Source: Propionicimonas paludicola (lineage in GTDB: Bacteria > Actinomycetota > Actinomycetes > Propionibacteriales > Propionibacteriaceae). From it: a stretch of 64,000 nucleotides of DNA. The DNA is taken from NCBI RefSeq assembly GCF_002563675.1, contig NZ_PDJC01000001.1, positions 62,001-126,000 on the forward strand, given 5' to 3'. Under the pieces are notes generated by a model. The model saw only the letters and a program-made list of their open reading frames with translations. It did not search any database and was not told the DNA's origin. Below, in pieces: positions 26,374 to 34,982 of this stretch (its first letter is position 1; each line of letters begins with the position of its first letter). Position numbers and translations under genes: made by a program.

Positions 26374-27669
26374 ATGAACAGGCGCAAGTTCCTCGCGTCA
26401 GTGGCAGCAGTGATCGCGCCCGCGCTGCTGCTCGCAGGTTGTGGAAGCAGCGGTCCGGCCAGCACCTCACCGGGTGCCTCGGCCTCGCAAGGCGCAGGCG
26501 GCACCGTCACCCTCGACTTCAGCCAGTGGTGGGAAGTCGAGCTGAACCCCGGCGTGATGCGGGGCCTGATGGATCGCTTCGAGAAGGAGAACCCGGGGAT
26601 CAAGGTCAACCTGATCTCCAACCCGTACGCGGCCACCATGGATCTGGAGATCGCCGGGGCCGCCACCAAGACGCTTCCGGACGTGGTGGCCATCAACGGC
26701 ACCACGGTCTACGACCTCTATGACCAGGGTGCGCTGGCCAACCTGTCCACCTTGATGAAGGACGCCGGCTTCGACGCCAGCCAGCTGGCCAACGACGACA
26801 AGATCGACGGCTCGGTCTACCTGATCCGCGCGCTCAACTTCACCTACCCGATGTACTACAACACCGATCTGCTCTCGGCGGCCGGGATCAAGGATCTGCC
26901 CACCAACCGCACCGAGTTCGCGGCCATGGCCAAGGCGGTCACCGACCCCAAGAAGAACATCTACGCTTGGTCGCTGCCGATCAACGTGCAGTCCCCGGCC
27001 GGCTTCGTCTCGCAGTCGTGGCTGTGGTCGGGTGGCGGACGGTTCCTGAAGGACGGCAAGCCGGACTTCTCCTCCGACCAGGTGAAGTCCTGGCTGGAGT
27101 TCCTGCAGAGCCAGTACAAGGCCGGCTATGTGGCCCCGGGTGCCTTCACCCAGCAGGAGCAGGCGATGGTTGAGGAGTTCACCGCGGGCCGCAACGCCGC
27201 GATGATCGGTTCGCTGGCTCACATCAACGGCATTCGCAAGACCAACCCGAAGCTGAAGTTCACCATCGCTCCGGTCCCGGCCGTTGACGGCTACACCGGC
27301 AAGCACGGGATCGCCGGCGCCAGCTGGGGTCTGGGCGTCGCCGAGAACAGCCAGCACAAGGCCGAAGCCTGGAAGTTGATCCAGTGGATCATGAGCACCG
27401 ACATCAACTCCGAGCTGGCCACCCAGGCGATCGGCTTCCCCGGCAACAAGAACTCGGTGCCCGGATATGTGAAGGGTGACGAGCTGTTCACCAAGGCCTT
27501 CGAGATCTACCAGCAGAGCGAGATGGTCACCGAACTCGACGGCAAGCCCAAGGCGCTGGACCTGTTCCGCAATCTGAACGAGAACCTGGTCAAGCTGCTC
27601 GACGGCAAGGCGGACGTCCCGGCAACTCAGCAGTCCTTGCAGGACTACTGGTCCCCGGTCCTGAAGTAG
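26374..27669 (+). CDS. Sugar-binding lipoprotein of the second ABC importer (family 1)
   Basis: 431 aa. Twin-Arg-like MNRRKF start, hydrophobic core and lipobox LAGC (Cys23), then an SBP_bac_1 domain: FEKENPGIKVNLISNPY and TLPDVVAINGT. AGGAG is correctly spaced. Receptor for the sugar handled by the adjacent kinase and aldolases. Confidence 0.9.
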   Translation: MNRRKFLASVAAVIAPALLLAGCGSSGPASTSPGASASQGAGGTVTLDFSQWWEVELNPGVMRGLMDRFEKENPGIKVNLISNPYAATMDLEIAGAATKTLPDVVAINGTTVYDLYDQGALANLSTLMKDAGFDASQLANDDKIDGSVYLIRALNFTYPMYYNTDLLSAAGIKDLPTNRTEFAAMAKAVTDPKKNIYAWSLPINVQSPAGFVSQSWLWSGGGRFLKDGKPDFSSDQVKSWLEFLQSQYKAGYVAPGAFTQQEQAMVEEFTAGRNAAMIGSLAHINGIRKTNPKLKFTIAPVPAVDGYTGKHGIAGASWGLGVAENSQHKAEAWKLIQWIMSTDINSELATQAIGFPGNKNSVPGYVKGDELFTKAFEIYQQSEMVTELDGKPKALDLFRNLNENLVKLLDGKADVPATQQSLQDYWSPVLK

Positions 27670-27680
27670 CGTCGGCAGAT

Positions 27681-27747
27681 CCCGCTGCTGCGGGGTAACA
27701 ACCGAAGACCGTGTGCGGGGTGGCTGCAAGCCCGGGCCATCCCGCAC
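27681..27747 (+). terminator. Two hairpins between binding-protein and permease genes
   Basis: First: CCCGC-TGCT-GCGGG at 27681-27694. Second and stronger: an 11-bp stem with one G-U pair, 27713-27723 pairing with 27737-27747, 13-nt loop. The permease ribosome site begins 6 bases later. Same placement as the hairpin after the binding-protein gene at 17136-18410, suggesting a 3' stabiliser/attenuator. Confidence 0.55.
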
Positions 27748-27766
27748 CGTGCAAGGAGACAGATCG

Positions 27767-28711
27767 ATGCAACTCGCCAAGGCCACCCAGGCGTCCTCAC
27801 CGGACGTGGCGCCCCCGCGCCAGGCAAGCCGGGGACGCCGGTTCCGAACCTTCGCCGAGCCTTACGCCTACCTCTCGCCCACCATCGTGGTGATGGCGGT
27901 GATGATGGCCATGCCGGTGGTGCTGGTCTTCGGATACTCGCTGTTCAACAACGTCGTCACCACCAAGCACCCCAAGTTCGTCGGGCTGGACAACTACGTC
28001 CGGCTGCTCACCGATCCGATCTTCCAGACCGCGGCGGCCAACACCATGGTGTTCACCATCACCTCGGTGGTGCTGCACCTGCTGATCGGGCTGGGCTTCG
28101 CCATGATGCTCAACTCGGTGCTGTTGCCCCGGGGAGTGATCGCCGCCTACCGGATGATCTACATCCTGCCCTGGGTGATGACCGCGGCCATCGTGTCGAT
28201 CCTGTGGCAGTTGATGCTCAACCCCAATGGCGTGATCAACTTCATACTCCAGACCGTCGGACTGATCGATCACAAGATCGAATGGCTCTCCAGCACGAAC
28301 CTGGCGCTGGGCTCGCTGACCTTCATCAACGTCTGGGCCGGCTACCCCTTCTTCATGATCAGCATCCTGGCCGGCCTGCAGGGGATCCCCAGCGACCTCT
28401 ATGAGGCAGCCCGGGTGGACGGGGCCGGGCCGCTGCGCCGACTGTGGAACATCACCCTTCCGCAGCTCAAGCCGATCCTGCTGTCGATGGCCATGCTCGA
28501 CTTCATCTGGAACATCCAGCAGTTCTCCCTGGTCTGGCTGACCACCGGCGGTGGGCCGATCAACGCCACCGAGACCATCGGCACCTACACCTACAAGCTG
28601 GCCTTCAGTAAGTACGAGTTCTCGATGTCGGCGACGTCCGGCGTCATCCTCTTCGTGGCCTCGATGGTGATCGCCCTGTTCTACGTCCGACACCAGAAGG
28701 GGGGAGAGTGA
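27767..28711 (+). CDS. Carbohydrate ABC transporter permease (MalF/UgpA-like)
   Basis: 314 aa. Cytoplasmic N-tail of about 45 residues, then six TM segments. EAA loop EAARVDGAGPLRRLWNITLP is intact. ATG with AAGGAG 8 bases upstream; the in-frame sequence before it is intergenic hairpin. Pairs with the next permease. Confidence 0.9.
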   Translation: MQLAKATQASSPDVAPPRQASRGRRFRTFAEPYAYLSPTIVVMAVMMAMPVVLVFGYSLFNNVVTTKHPKFVGLDNYVRLLTDPIFQTAAANTMVFTITSVVLHLLIGLGFAMMLNSVLLPRGVIAAYRMIYILPWVMTAAIVSILWQLMLNPNGVINFILQTVGLIDHKIEWLSSTNLALGSLTFINVWAGYPFFMISILAGLQGIPSDLYEAARVDGAGPLRRLWNITLPQLKPILLSMAMLDFIWNIQQFSLVWLTTGGGPINATETIGTYTYKLAFSKYEFSMSATSGVILFVASMVIALFYVRHQKGGE

Positions 28712-28712
28712 C

Positions 28713-29558
28713 ATGGCGCTCTCACTCAAGGCCCGCAACCGCGCTCGAGCAACCCTGCTGACGATCGGACTGACCCTCGGCGCGGTCTACGCCGGCGGCC
28801 CGGCAGTCTGGATGCTGTCCAACTCGCTGAAGCCGAACGGGGAGGTCTTCGACTACCCGCCGCGGCTGATCCCCGAGACCTTCACCATCGAGGCCTACAC
28901 CCGGATCTTCACCTCACCGGACAAGCTGCGCTTCTTCCTGAACAGCTACGTGGTGGCGCTGTCGGTGGTGGCGCTCACCCTGATGGTCGGGATCCTGGCC
29001 GGCTATGCGCTCAGCCGGTACAACTTCCCCGGCAAGCGGGCGCTGAGCTCGGTGATCATCTCGATCCAGGCGGTGCCGCCGATCACCTTGCTGATTCCCT
29101 ACTTCGGCCTGGTGGTGACCCTGCAGCTGTACGACACCTATCTGGCGCTGATCCTCACCTACATGGTGGCGACCATCCCGTACTCGATCTTGATGATGAC
29201 CGGCTACTTCAACACCTTGCCCAGGGAACTGGACGAAGCGGTGAAGGTGGACGGCGGTGGGTCGTTCCGGGCGCTGTGGCAGGTGCTCGTCCCGGTGTCG
29301 GTCCCCGGCATCATCGCGGTCGGTACCTACACCTTCATGGTGGCCTGGAACGAGTACCTGTTCGCTCTCACCCTCACCAAGAACCGCGACATGCGGACGG
29401 TGCCGGTCGGCATCCAGCTGCTGATGGGGGAGCACTCCTTCGAGTGGAGCGAAATGATGGCCATGAGCGTCCTGGGCTGTCTGCCCGTGTTGATCCTTTT
29501 CCTCTTCTTCCAGCGTCAGTTCATCGGCGGCATGGCCGATGGGGCTGTGAAGAGCTAA
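28713..29558 (+). CDS. Carbohydrate ABC transporter permease (MalG/UgpE-like)
   Basis: 281 aa, six TM segments, EAA loop ELDEAVKVDGGGSFRALWQV and C-terminal QRQFIGGMADGAVKS. Starts one base after the preceding stop, ribosome site GGGGGAGAG inside the upstream gene. No ATPase follows. Confidence 0.9.
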   Translation: MALSLKARNRARATLLTIGLTLGAVYAGGPAVWMLSNSLKPNGEVFDYPPRLIPETFTIEAYTRIFTSPDKLRFFLNSYVVALSVVALTLMVGILAGYALSRYNFPGKRALSSVIISIQAVPPITLLIPYFGLVVTLQLYDTYLALILTYMVATIPYSILMMTGYFNTLPRELDEAVKVDGGGSFRALWQVLVPVSVPGIIAVGTYTFMVAWNEYLFALTLTKNRDMRTVPVGIQLLMGEHSFEWSEMMAMSVLGCLPVLILFLFFQRQFIGGMADGAVKS

Positions 29559-29585
29559 ACCGAGAGAGTCCTGGAGGACATAGTT

Positions 29586-30509
29586 ATGTTGGTCACCGGC
29601 GTGCAGATGCTCAGCGTCGCCAAGCAGAACGGCTTCGCCGTTCCCGCCTTCAACATCAGCGACTACGGCATGCTGCGCGAGTGCATCCGCACTGCGGAGG
29701 ACGTCGGGTCGCCGGTGATCTTGTCGATCCATCCCGCGGAGTGGGCCCTGGTCGGAGACGAGTTCATGCTCAGCGTGCTGGCCCTGGCCGGCAATGCCAC
29801 GGTGCCGGTCTGCGTCCAGCTCGATCACGGGGCAACCCTGGAGCAGGTGGTCGGTGCCATCCGGCTCGGCTTCACCGCGGTGATGATCGACGGATCGCTG
29901 CTCGACTACACCGAGAATGTCGCCCTCACCCGCAAGGTGGTGGAGTTCGCCCACGCGGTCGGAGTGTCCGTCGAGGCCGAGATCGGCACCATCGGCGAGC
30001 GGGATCCGTCCTCGGCAGCAGCCTTCGAGGCGATTCAGTACACCGAGCCGGCCGAGGCCCTGCAGTTCTGCCAAGACACCGGGATCGACTATCTCGCGGT
30101 GGCCGTCGGCACCTGCCACGGGGTCTACCCCAAGGGAGTGGCCCCGGACCTGAAGCTGGACCTGATCAGTGAGATCGCCGGGCTGGTCGGCCTTCCGCTG
30201 GTGCTGCACGGTGGCTCGGGCGCGTTGGACGACCAGGTCACCGCGGCAGTCGGACGTGGGGTGGCCAAGCTGAACATCTCCGCCGACATGAAGACGGCCT
30301 ACTTCACCCGCGTCCGTGAGGTGCTGGCCGATCCGGCCGAGCGCGAGCCGCACGACATCTATCCGCCGGCCCTGGCCCGAGTGCGGGAACTGGTGGCCCA
30401 CAAGATGGCCGTGACCAAGTCGGTGGGCACCGCCGGGCTGTACACCGCCGAGGTGCTGGCGGCCAGTGCCCCGGGCAGTGTTGGTGAGCAGGTGCTGCTC
30501 GGCTTCTGA
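29586..30509 (+). CDS. Class II fructose/tagatose-bisphosphate aldolase family protein (second copy)
   Basis: 307 aa, typical GatY/KbaY length. Metal and substrate motifs: QLDHGATLE (Asp80, His81), IDGSLLDYTEN, EAEIGTIGERD, GTCHGVYPKG (His178) and LHGGSG (His208). Last gene of the importer operon, 27 bases after the permease. Differs from the first copy in the active-site loops (CHGVYPKG against SHGAYKFS; HGGSG against HGSSS), so the two probably differ in substrate or one is a subunit-like partner. Confidence 0.88.
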   Translation: MLVTGVQMLSVAKQNGFAVPAFNISDYGMLRECIRTAEDVGSPVILSIHPAEWALVGDEFMLSVLALAGNATVPVCVQLDHGATLEQVVGAIRLGFTAVMIDGSLLDYTENVALTRKVVEFAHAVGVSVEAEIGTIGERDPSSAAAFEAIQYTEPAEALQFCQDTGIDYLAVAVGTCHGVYPKGVAPDLKLDLISEIAGLVGLPLVLHGGSGALDDQVTAAVGRGVAKLNISADMKTAYFTRVREVLADPAEREPHDIYPPALARVRELVAHKMAVTKSVGTAGLYTAEVLAASAPGSVGEQVLLGF

Positions 30510-30517
30510 GCCCCCCA

Positions 30518-30576
30518 CAGCCGCAAAGTGGACATTGCGGCGGCGTCTGAGCGCCGGCGCGTCCACTTTGCGGCTG
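30518..30576 (+). terminator. Operon-end inverted repeat
   Basis: Perfect 16-bp arms, 30518-30533 and 30561-30576, around a 27-nt GC-rich loop that can itself fold, 8 bases after the aldolase stop. Probably ends the importer-aldolase transcript. Confidence 0.7.
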
Positions 30577-30610
30577 CTGAGCGCGGGACGAGACCGTCGA
30601 CAGACCCTCC

Positions 30611-30745
30611 CTACGTAACAAGACGTACTCAATATTGCGTAGCTGGGGTGCACTTTCGAGCGTAGTCACGTGGACCGGTGAGCTGCGGATGTGCGCAAGA
30701 GTGCTCACCGGTTCTACTATTGACACCTGAATCATTGACGATTCA
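30611..30745. promoter_or_regulatory. Structured promoter region of the membrane protein gene
   Basis: Three inverted repeats in 135 bp: CTACGTAA/TTGCGTAG (30611-30618, 30635-30642, one mismatch), a perfect 10-bp ACCGGTGAGC/GCTCACCGGT hairpin (30674-30683, 30703-30712) and TGAATC/GATTCA (30728-30733, 30740-30745). TTGACA at 30720-30725 is a good -35, but only a weak -10 follows. The last repeat lies in its spacer, so is a candidate operator. Confidence 0.45.
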
Positions 30746-30772
30746 AAAGCTCCCCGCACACGAAGGAATGAA

Positions 30773-31366
30773 ATGAAGCGCAGTGCCCTTGATCGCTTGG
30801 TCTCCTGGGTCGGTCTGGCCCTGGCGGCCGTCCTCCTGGTGGCCGGCGTGCTGCTCACCGTGGCCAGCACTTTCGTCAACGGTCAGGTTGCCAGCCAGCT
30901 GGCCGCCCAGAAGATCACCATGCCGGTGGCCGCCGCCTACGGGAGCCTCGCTCCTGAGGATCAGGCCGCTCTGGCGCCGTACGCCGGTCAGGAGATGACC
31001 ACCGGTGCGCAGGCCGAGGCCTTCGCCGATCACTACATTCAGGCCCACATCAACGCCATGTCCGGCGGCAAGACCTACGAAGAGGTCAGTGGCGAGTTCA
31101 TCAAGCTCAGCAAGGACCCGAGCGCTGACCAGGCCAAGCTCAAGGAGCTCGGCGACCTGCGTCAGACCATGTTCATGGGTGCCACCCTGCGCGGCATGCT
31201 GCTGAACGCCTACGCCTTCGGCACCATGGCCCTGATCGCCGGCATCGCTGCGGTCGCCGCCTATGTCGGTGCGGTCGTGTTCCTGGTGCTGAGCCTGCTC
31301 GGCTTCCGTCACGCCAAGGACGCCACCGGCGAGGCGCTGGCCGGAAAGGCCGCCGCGGCCGAGTGA
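30773..31366 (+). CDS. Uncharacterised membrane protein with large extracytoplasmic loop
   Basis: 197 aa. One TM segment at about 12-34, a soluble loop of about 100 residues (about 36-138) containing YGSLAPEDQAALAPYAGQ, then two TM segments (about 142-178) and a short cytoplasmic Ala-rich tail. I do not recognise the family. GAAGGA precedes the ATG. It is a single-gene unit, with its own promoter region and a strong terminator. The loop may be an extracellular sensing or structural domain; function unknown. Confidence 0.75.
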   Translation: MKRSALDRLVSWVGLALAAVLLVAGVLLTVASTFVNGQVASQLAAQKITMPVAAAYGSLAPEDQAALAPYAGQEMTTGAQAEAFADHYIQAHINAMSGGKTYEEVSGEFIKLSKDPSADQAKLKELGDLRQTMFMGATLRGMLLNAYAFGTMALIAGIAAVAAYVGAVVFLVLSLLGFRHAKDATGEALAGKAAAAE

Positions 31367-31402
31367 TTCCGGTGGTGGTCTGATGGCCACCTCGAACGAC
31401 AA

Positions 31403-31437
31403 GAGGCCCGATCCTGAGACGCTCAGGATCGGGCCTC
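31403..31437 (+). terminator. Intrinsic terminator
   Basis: Perfect 16-bp stem (31403-31418 with 31422-31437), 3-nt loop ACG, followed by CGTCGTTTCC with a short T-run. 36 bases after the membrane protein stop; the clearest terminator in the window. Confidence 0.88.
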
Positions 31438-31737
31438 GTCGTTTCCGGAGCCGTCCCGGGGTCTGCCGCCATGGCGGCCTCGCTAGGCACTCCTACCCGC
31501 CCGTTGGCGGAGGCGTCGTGTCCGAACCGTTACCATTCCTCGGTTGCTCCGCCGTTTGGCGGACGGCCCCTGCCGAACCGGGTCGCCCTGGCGGTTACCC
31601 CGAGATCGCCTCGCGGGTCAGGATGGTCGGGCAACGTCGGAGCCCCGCCAAGGGCTGCCGAACACATCGGCCCCACCGGGCTGGTGTCCGCTACGAGTCC
31701 CAGGCGTCGTCCTGGGGTATCGCCAAAGGAGGCGAGA
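31438..31737 (+). promoter_or_regulatory. Leader/promoter region of the third sugar importer
   Basis: 300-bp non-coding stretch. It contains a perfect 14-bp palindrome GCCGCCATGGCGGC (31465-31478), a TCCGCC-GTTT-GGCGGA hairpin (31548-31563 region) and two GTTACC words. The region is open in the frame of the downstream gene, but residues encoded there are not signal-peptide-like. No confident -35/-10. Confidence 0.35.
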
Positions 31738-33099
31738 GTGACCCACAACTTGGCACGCAAGCGCACCGCATTGGTGGCGCTGGCTGCGTCCGGGGCCTTT
31801 CTGGTCAACGCCTGTAGCGCTCCTGGAACCACCACCGAGAGCACTCCGCAGGCTTCGACCCAGACGTCCGCTTCGGTGCAGACGACCTGTGGAACCGACA
31901 ACATCACCATGAAGGGCTACTTCGAGACCGGCTTCCCGCTCCCGAAGGCGCTCACCGACGAGTTCACCAAGCAGTTCCCGAACGTCACCTGGGACGTGCG
32001 CGAGGACCAGTTCGCCGTGATCACCCAGAACGCCCTGCGGGTGCTCGCCGATGATCCGCCGGACCTGATGCGTCTGCCGTCCATCCAGCAGGCGGTCAAG
32101 GCCGGCGTCCTGCTCAACCTGGACGAGTACGCCACCGCCTACGGCTGGGACAAGTGGCCGGCTTCGCAGCTGGAGCAGCTGCGGGTCAACTCCGCCGGTG
32201 CTCGTGGCGAGGGCTCGCTCTACGCCCAGGGCCTGAACTACAGCCTGACCGGTGTCTTCTACAACAAGGACCTGGCCGCCAAGATCGGCATGACCGAGGC
32301 CCCGAAGACCCTGGCCGAGCTCGATGACGCTCTGGCCAAGGCCAAGGCTGCCGGCATCACCGGCATCGCCCAGTTCAACGGTGGCGCCACCGGTGGTCTG
32401 GCCTTCCCGCTGCAGAACCTGATGGCTGCCTACGGCGAGACCGCCCCGATCAACGACTGGATCTTCCAGAAGGCCGGCGCGAACATCAACACCGAGTCCA
32501 ACCTGAAGGCTGTGCAGCACCTGCAGAAGTGGATCAAGGCCGGCTACTTCGCCGACGACGTCAACTCGCTGGACTACGCAGCGATGATGTCCCGGTTCAC
32601 CGGTGGCAAGAGCCTGTTCATCTTCGACGGTGACTGGGAGTCGGGCAACTTCGACAAGACCATGCCCGGCAAGGTCGGCTTCTTCCTGATGCCTCCGCTG
32701 GAGGCCGGCGGCAAGCAGGCCGCGATGTCTGCTCCGCTCACCTTCGGAGTCAGCGCCAAGGCTGCTCACCCGGCCTGTGCGGCGTTCTTCCTGAACTGGG
32801 TTGCCACCAACCAGACCGCTCGTGAGATCACCGTCAAGATCGGTGGCTCGCACCCGATGGGCGCTCAGGATGCCTTCATGCCTGAGGTGGCCAAGGACAC
32901 CGTGACCGCGCAGACCCTGGCGGCCGGTACCAAGATCGGCGTCGACAATGGCGGCATGGACTTCATCGCCAACGCGACCTCGTCGATCTACCCGAAGAGC
33001 TGGACGCCCAACTTGCAGAAGCTGGTCGCCGGCGAGGTCGAACCGGATGCTCTGCTGAAGTCGGTCCAGACCGACTACGAGAGCCAGATCAAGGGCTGA
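31738..33099 (+). CDS. Sugar-binding lipoprotein of the third ABC importer (family 1)
   Basis: 453 aa. Signal peptide with lipobox VNAC (Cys23), Thr/Ser linker, then an SBP_bac_1 domain (LTDEFTKQFPNVTWDVRED, DPPDLMRLPSIQQAV). GTG start chosen: AAAGGAGG is 5 bases upstream and the protein then starts with MTHNLARKRT, a proper signal n-region. Followed by two permeases, an esterase-like hydrolase and a PucR-like regulator. Ligand unknown. Confidence 0.88.
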   Translation: MTHNLARKRTALVALAASGAFLVNACSAPGTTTESTPQASTQTSASVQTTCGTDNITMKGYFETGFPLPKALTDEFTKQFPNVTWDVREDQFAVITQNALRVLADDPPDLMRLPSIQQAVKAGVLLNLDEYATAYGWDKWPASQLEQLRVNSAGARGEGSLYAQGLNYSLTGVFYNKDLAAKIGMTEAPKTLAELDDALAKAKAAGITGIAQFNGGATGGLAFPLQNLMAAYGETAPINDWIFQKAGANINTESNLKAVQHLQKWIKAGYFADDVNSLDYAAMMSRFTGGKSLFIFDGDWESGNFDKTMPGKVGFFLMPPLEAGGKQAAMSAPLTFGVSAKAAHPACAAFFLNWVATNQTAREITVKIGGSHPMGAQDAFMPEVAKDTVTAQTLAAGTKIGVDNGGMDFIANATSSIYPKSWTPNLQKLVAGEVEPDALLKSVQTDYESQIKG

Positions 33100-33105
33100 C
33101 CTGCA

Positions 33106-34080
33106 ATGAGCCAACCGCCTGCACCGTCCCACCCGAGCTGGGATCGGCCGTCTCCTCACTTCGGCTCGCGGGCGGTCGGCGCCCGGCGGGGTGGCGTCCA
33201 CAAGACGTCGCCCCGCCGGGGGCGCTGGATCGGCTATCTGTTCGTCGTTCCCGCGCTCGCCTTCTACCTGGTGTTCGTGATCCGGCCGATCTTCCTCACC
33301 GTCCAGTACTCGATGTACGACTGGAACGGCGTCACCCGAGCCACGTGGGTCGGGGCCGGGAACTACCTGAAGGTCTTCGCCGACCCGACCTTGTACGGGC
33401 CGGTGCTGAACGCCTTCGAGCTGATCATCTTCTTCAGCTTCATTCCGATCACTCTTGGTCTGGTCACCGCCGCCACGGTGCGCCGGATCGCCGAGTCCAG
33501 GCTGGCCGGGCTGGCCCGCACCATCGTGTTCATCCCGCAGGTGATCCCGCTGGTGGCCGCCGGCATCATCTGGAGTTGGCTGCTGGCGTCCAACGGCCTG
33601 GTGAACCAGCTGCTCCGGGCCATCGGCCTGGGCGGCATCACCAAAGCCTGGCTCGGCGATTTTGGAACCGCCCTCCCGGCGGTCGGCATGATCGGCGCCT
33701 GGGTGCAGCTGGGCTTGTGCACGCTGCTGCTGTTGGCCGGCATGTCCAAGATCGACGGCTCGCTGTACGAAGCCGCCCGGCTGGACGGCGCCGGACCGCT
33801 GCGTGAGTTCTTCTCGATCACGCTGCCCAGCCTGCGTCAGGAAATCGTGGTCTGCGTCACCGTCACGGTGATCGCGGCCCTGTCCAGCTTCGACATCATC
33901 TACATCTCCACTCAGGGCGGCCCGGGCAACTCGACCCTGGTGCCGGGCCTGCAGATCTTCTACTTGGCCTTCTCGGAGAACCGGGTCGGCCTGGCCTCGG
34001 CGCTGGCCGTGACCCTGATGGTGCTGGTGTTGGCCGTCGTGCTGCCGATCCAGCTGCTCGCCCGAGAGGACAACGAATGA
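33106..34080 (+). CDS. Carbohydrate ABC transporter permease (MalF/UgpA-like)
   Basis: 324 aa with a basic, proline-rich cytoplasmic N-tail of about 40 residues and six TM segments. EAA loop EAARLDGAGPLREFFSITLP. Overlaps the next permease by 4 bases (ATGA). Confidence 0.9.
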   Translation: MSQPPAPSHPSWDRPSPHFGSRAVGARRGGVHKTSPRRGRWIGYLFVVPALAFYLVFVIRPIFLTVQYSMYDWNGVTRATWVGAGNYLKVFADPTLYGPVLNAFELIIFFSFIPITLGLVTAATVRRIAESRLAGLARTIVFIPQVIPLVAAGIIWSWLLASNGLVNQLLRAIGLGGITKAWLGDFGTALPAVGMIGAWVQLGLCTLLLLAGMSKIDGSLYEAARLDGAGPLREFFSITLPSLRQEIVVCVTVTVIAALSSFDIIYISTQGGPGNSTLVPGLQIFYLAFSENRVGLASALAVTLMVLVLAVVLPIQLLAREDNE

Positions 34081-34901
34081 TCGCCTCCAAGCGCGAGACC
34101 GTGATCGGCCGGATCCTGCTGATCCTGCTGATGCTGTGGACGTTGATGCCCTTCGTCAGCCTGTTCGTCACCGCCCTGCACAAGTCCGGCAGCTACCCGG
34201 CCGGCGTGGAATGGCCGGCCGACCCGCAGTGGGGCAACTTCGCCCTGGCCTTCCAGAGCGCCCAGATGGGGGCCCTGGTCTGGTCGAGCGTCCAGATCGT
34301 CCTCGGTGTGGTGCCGATCTCACTGGTGATCGCCACCATGGCCGGCTATGCCATCGGCCACCTGCGGGTCCCGGGGCACAAGCTGCTGTTGCTGCTGTTC
34401 GTGTTCGGGCTGACCCTGCCTTTCGAGGGCATCATCACCCCGCTCTATTACCAGATTCGCGACTTCGGCCTGCTGAACACCCGGTGGGCCATCATCCTGC
34501 CGCTGATTGGGCTGTTCATGCCGTTCTCGGTCTACTGGATGCGGGCGCACTTCGTGAACATGCCGGCCGAGCTCTCCGAGGCTGCCGAAGTCGACGGCGC
34601 CAACCGCTGGCAGATCTTCTGGCGCGTGCACGTCCCGCTGGCTCGTCCGGCGCTGTCCTCGCTGGGCATCCTGCTGTTCTTGTGGACCTGGAACCAGTTC
34701 CTGCTCACCGTGGTGCTGGTCAACGACCCGCTGAAGCGCACCGCGGCCGGTGCCCTGGGAGCCTTCCAGGGCCAGTGGGGGACCGACATCCCGCTGCTGT
34801 GTGCCGGATCGCTGTTGATCATGGCGCCCACGCTGCTGGTCTTCTTCATCTTCCAGCGGCAGTTCGTGGCCGCGCTGCTCCAGGGCTCGATGAAGGGCTG
34901 A
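34077..34901 (+). CDS. Carbohydrate ABC transporter permease (MalG/UgpE-like)
   Basis: 274 aa, six TM segments, EAA loop ELSEAAEVDGANRWQIFWRV and C-terminal QRQFVAALLQGSMKG. Translationally coupled to the preceding permease. No ATPase gene in this operon either. Confidence 0.9.
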   Translation: MIASKRETVIGRILLILLMLWTLMPFVSLFVTALHKSGSYPAGVEWPADPQWGNFALAFQSAQMGALVWSSVQIVLGVVPISLVIATMAGYAIGHLRVPGHKLLLLLFVFGLTLPFEGIITPLYYQIRDFGLLNTRWAIILPLIGLFMPFSVYWMRAHFVNMPAELSEAAEVDGANRWQIFWRVHVPLARPALSSLGILLFLWTWNQFLLTVVLVNDPLKRTAAGALGAFQGQWGTDIPLLCAGSLLIMAPTLLVFFIFQRQFVAALLQGSMKG

Positions 34902-34982
34902 TCCGACTCTGATGCACCGTCGCACTCTCCCCTCACGGCTCGCTGTGGCCGTCCGCACCTGCACAACTCTGAAGGACCCGAA

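Noticed and set aside
26341-26400. tRNA-like D-arm sequence before the second binding-protein gene
   Set aside because: Only a chance TAGCTCAAT match; no acceptor, anticodon or T arm can be paired around it.
31471-31737. In-frame N-terminal extension of the third sugar-binding protein
   Set aside because: The extension lacks signal-peptide features and a ribosome site, while the GTG at 31738 has AAAGGAGG and begins a normal lipoprotein signal.
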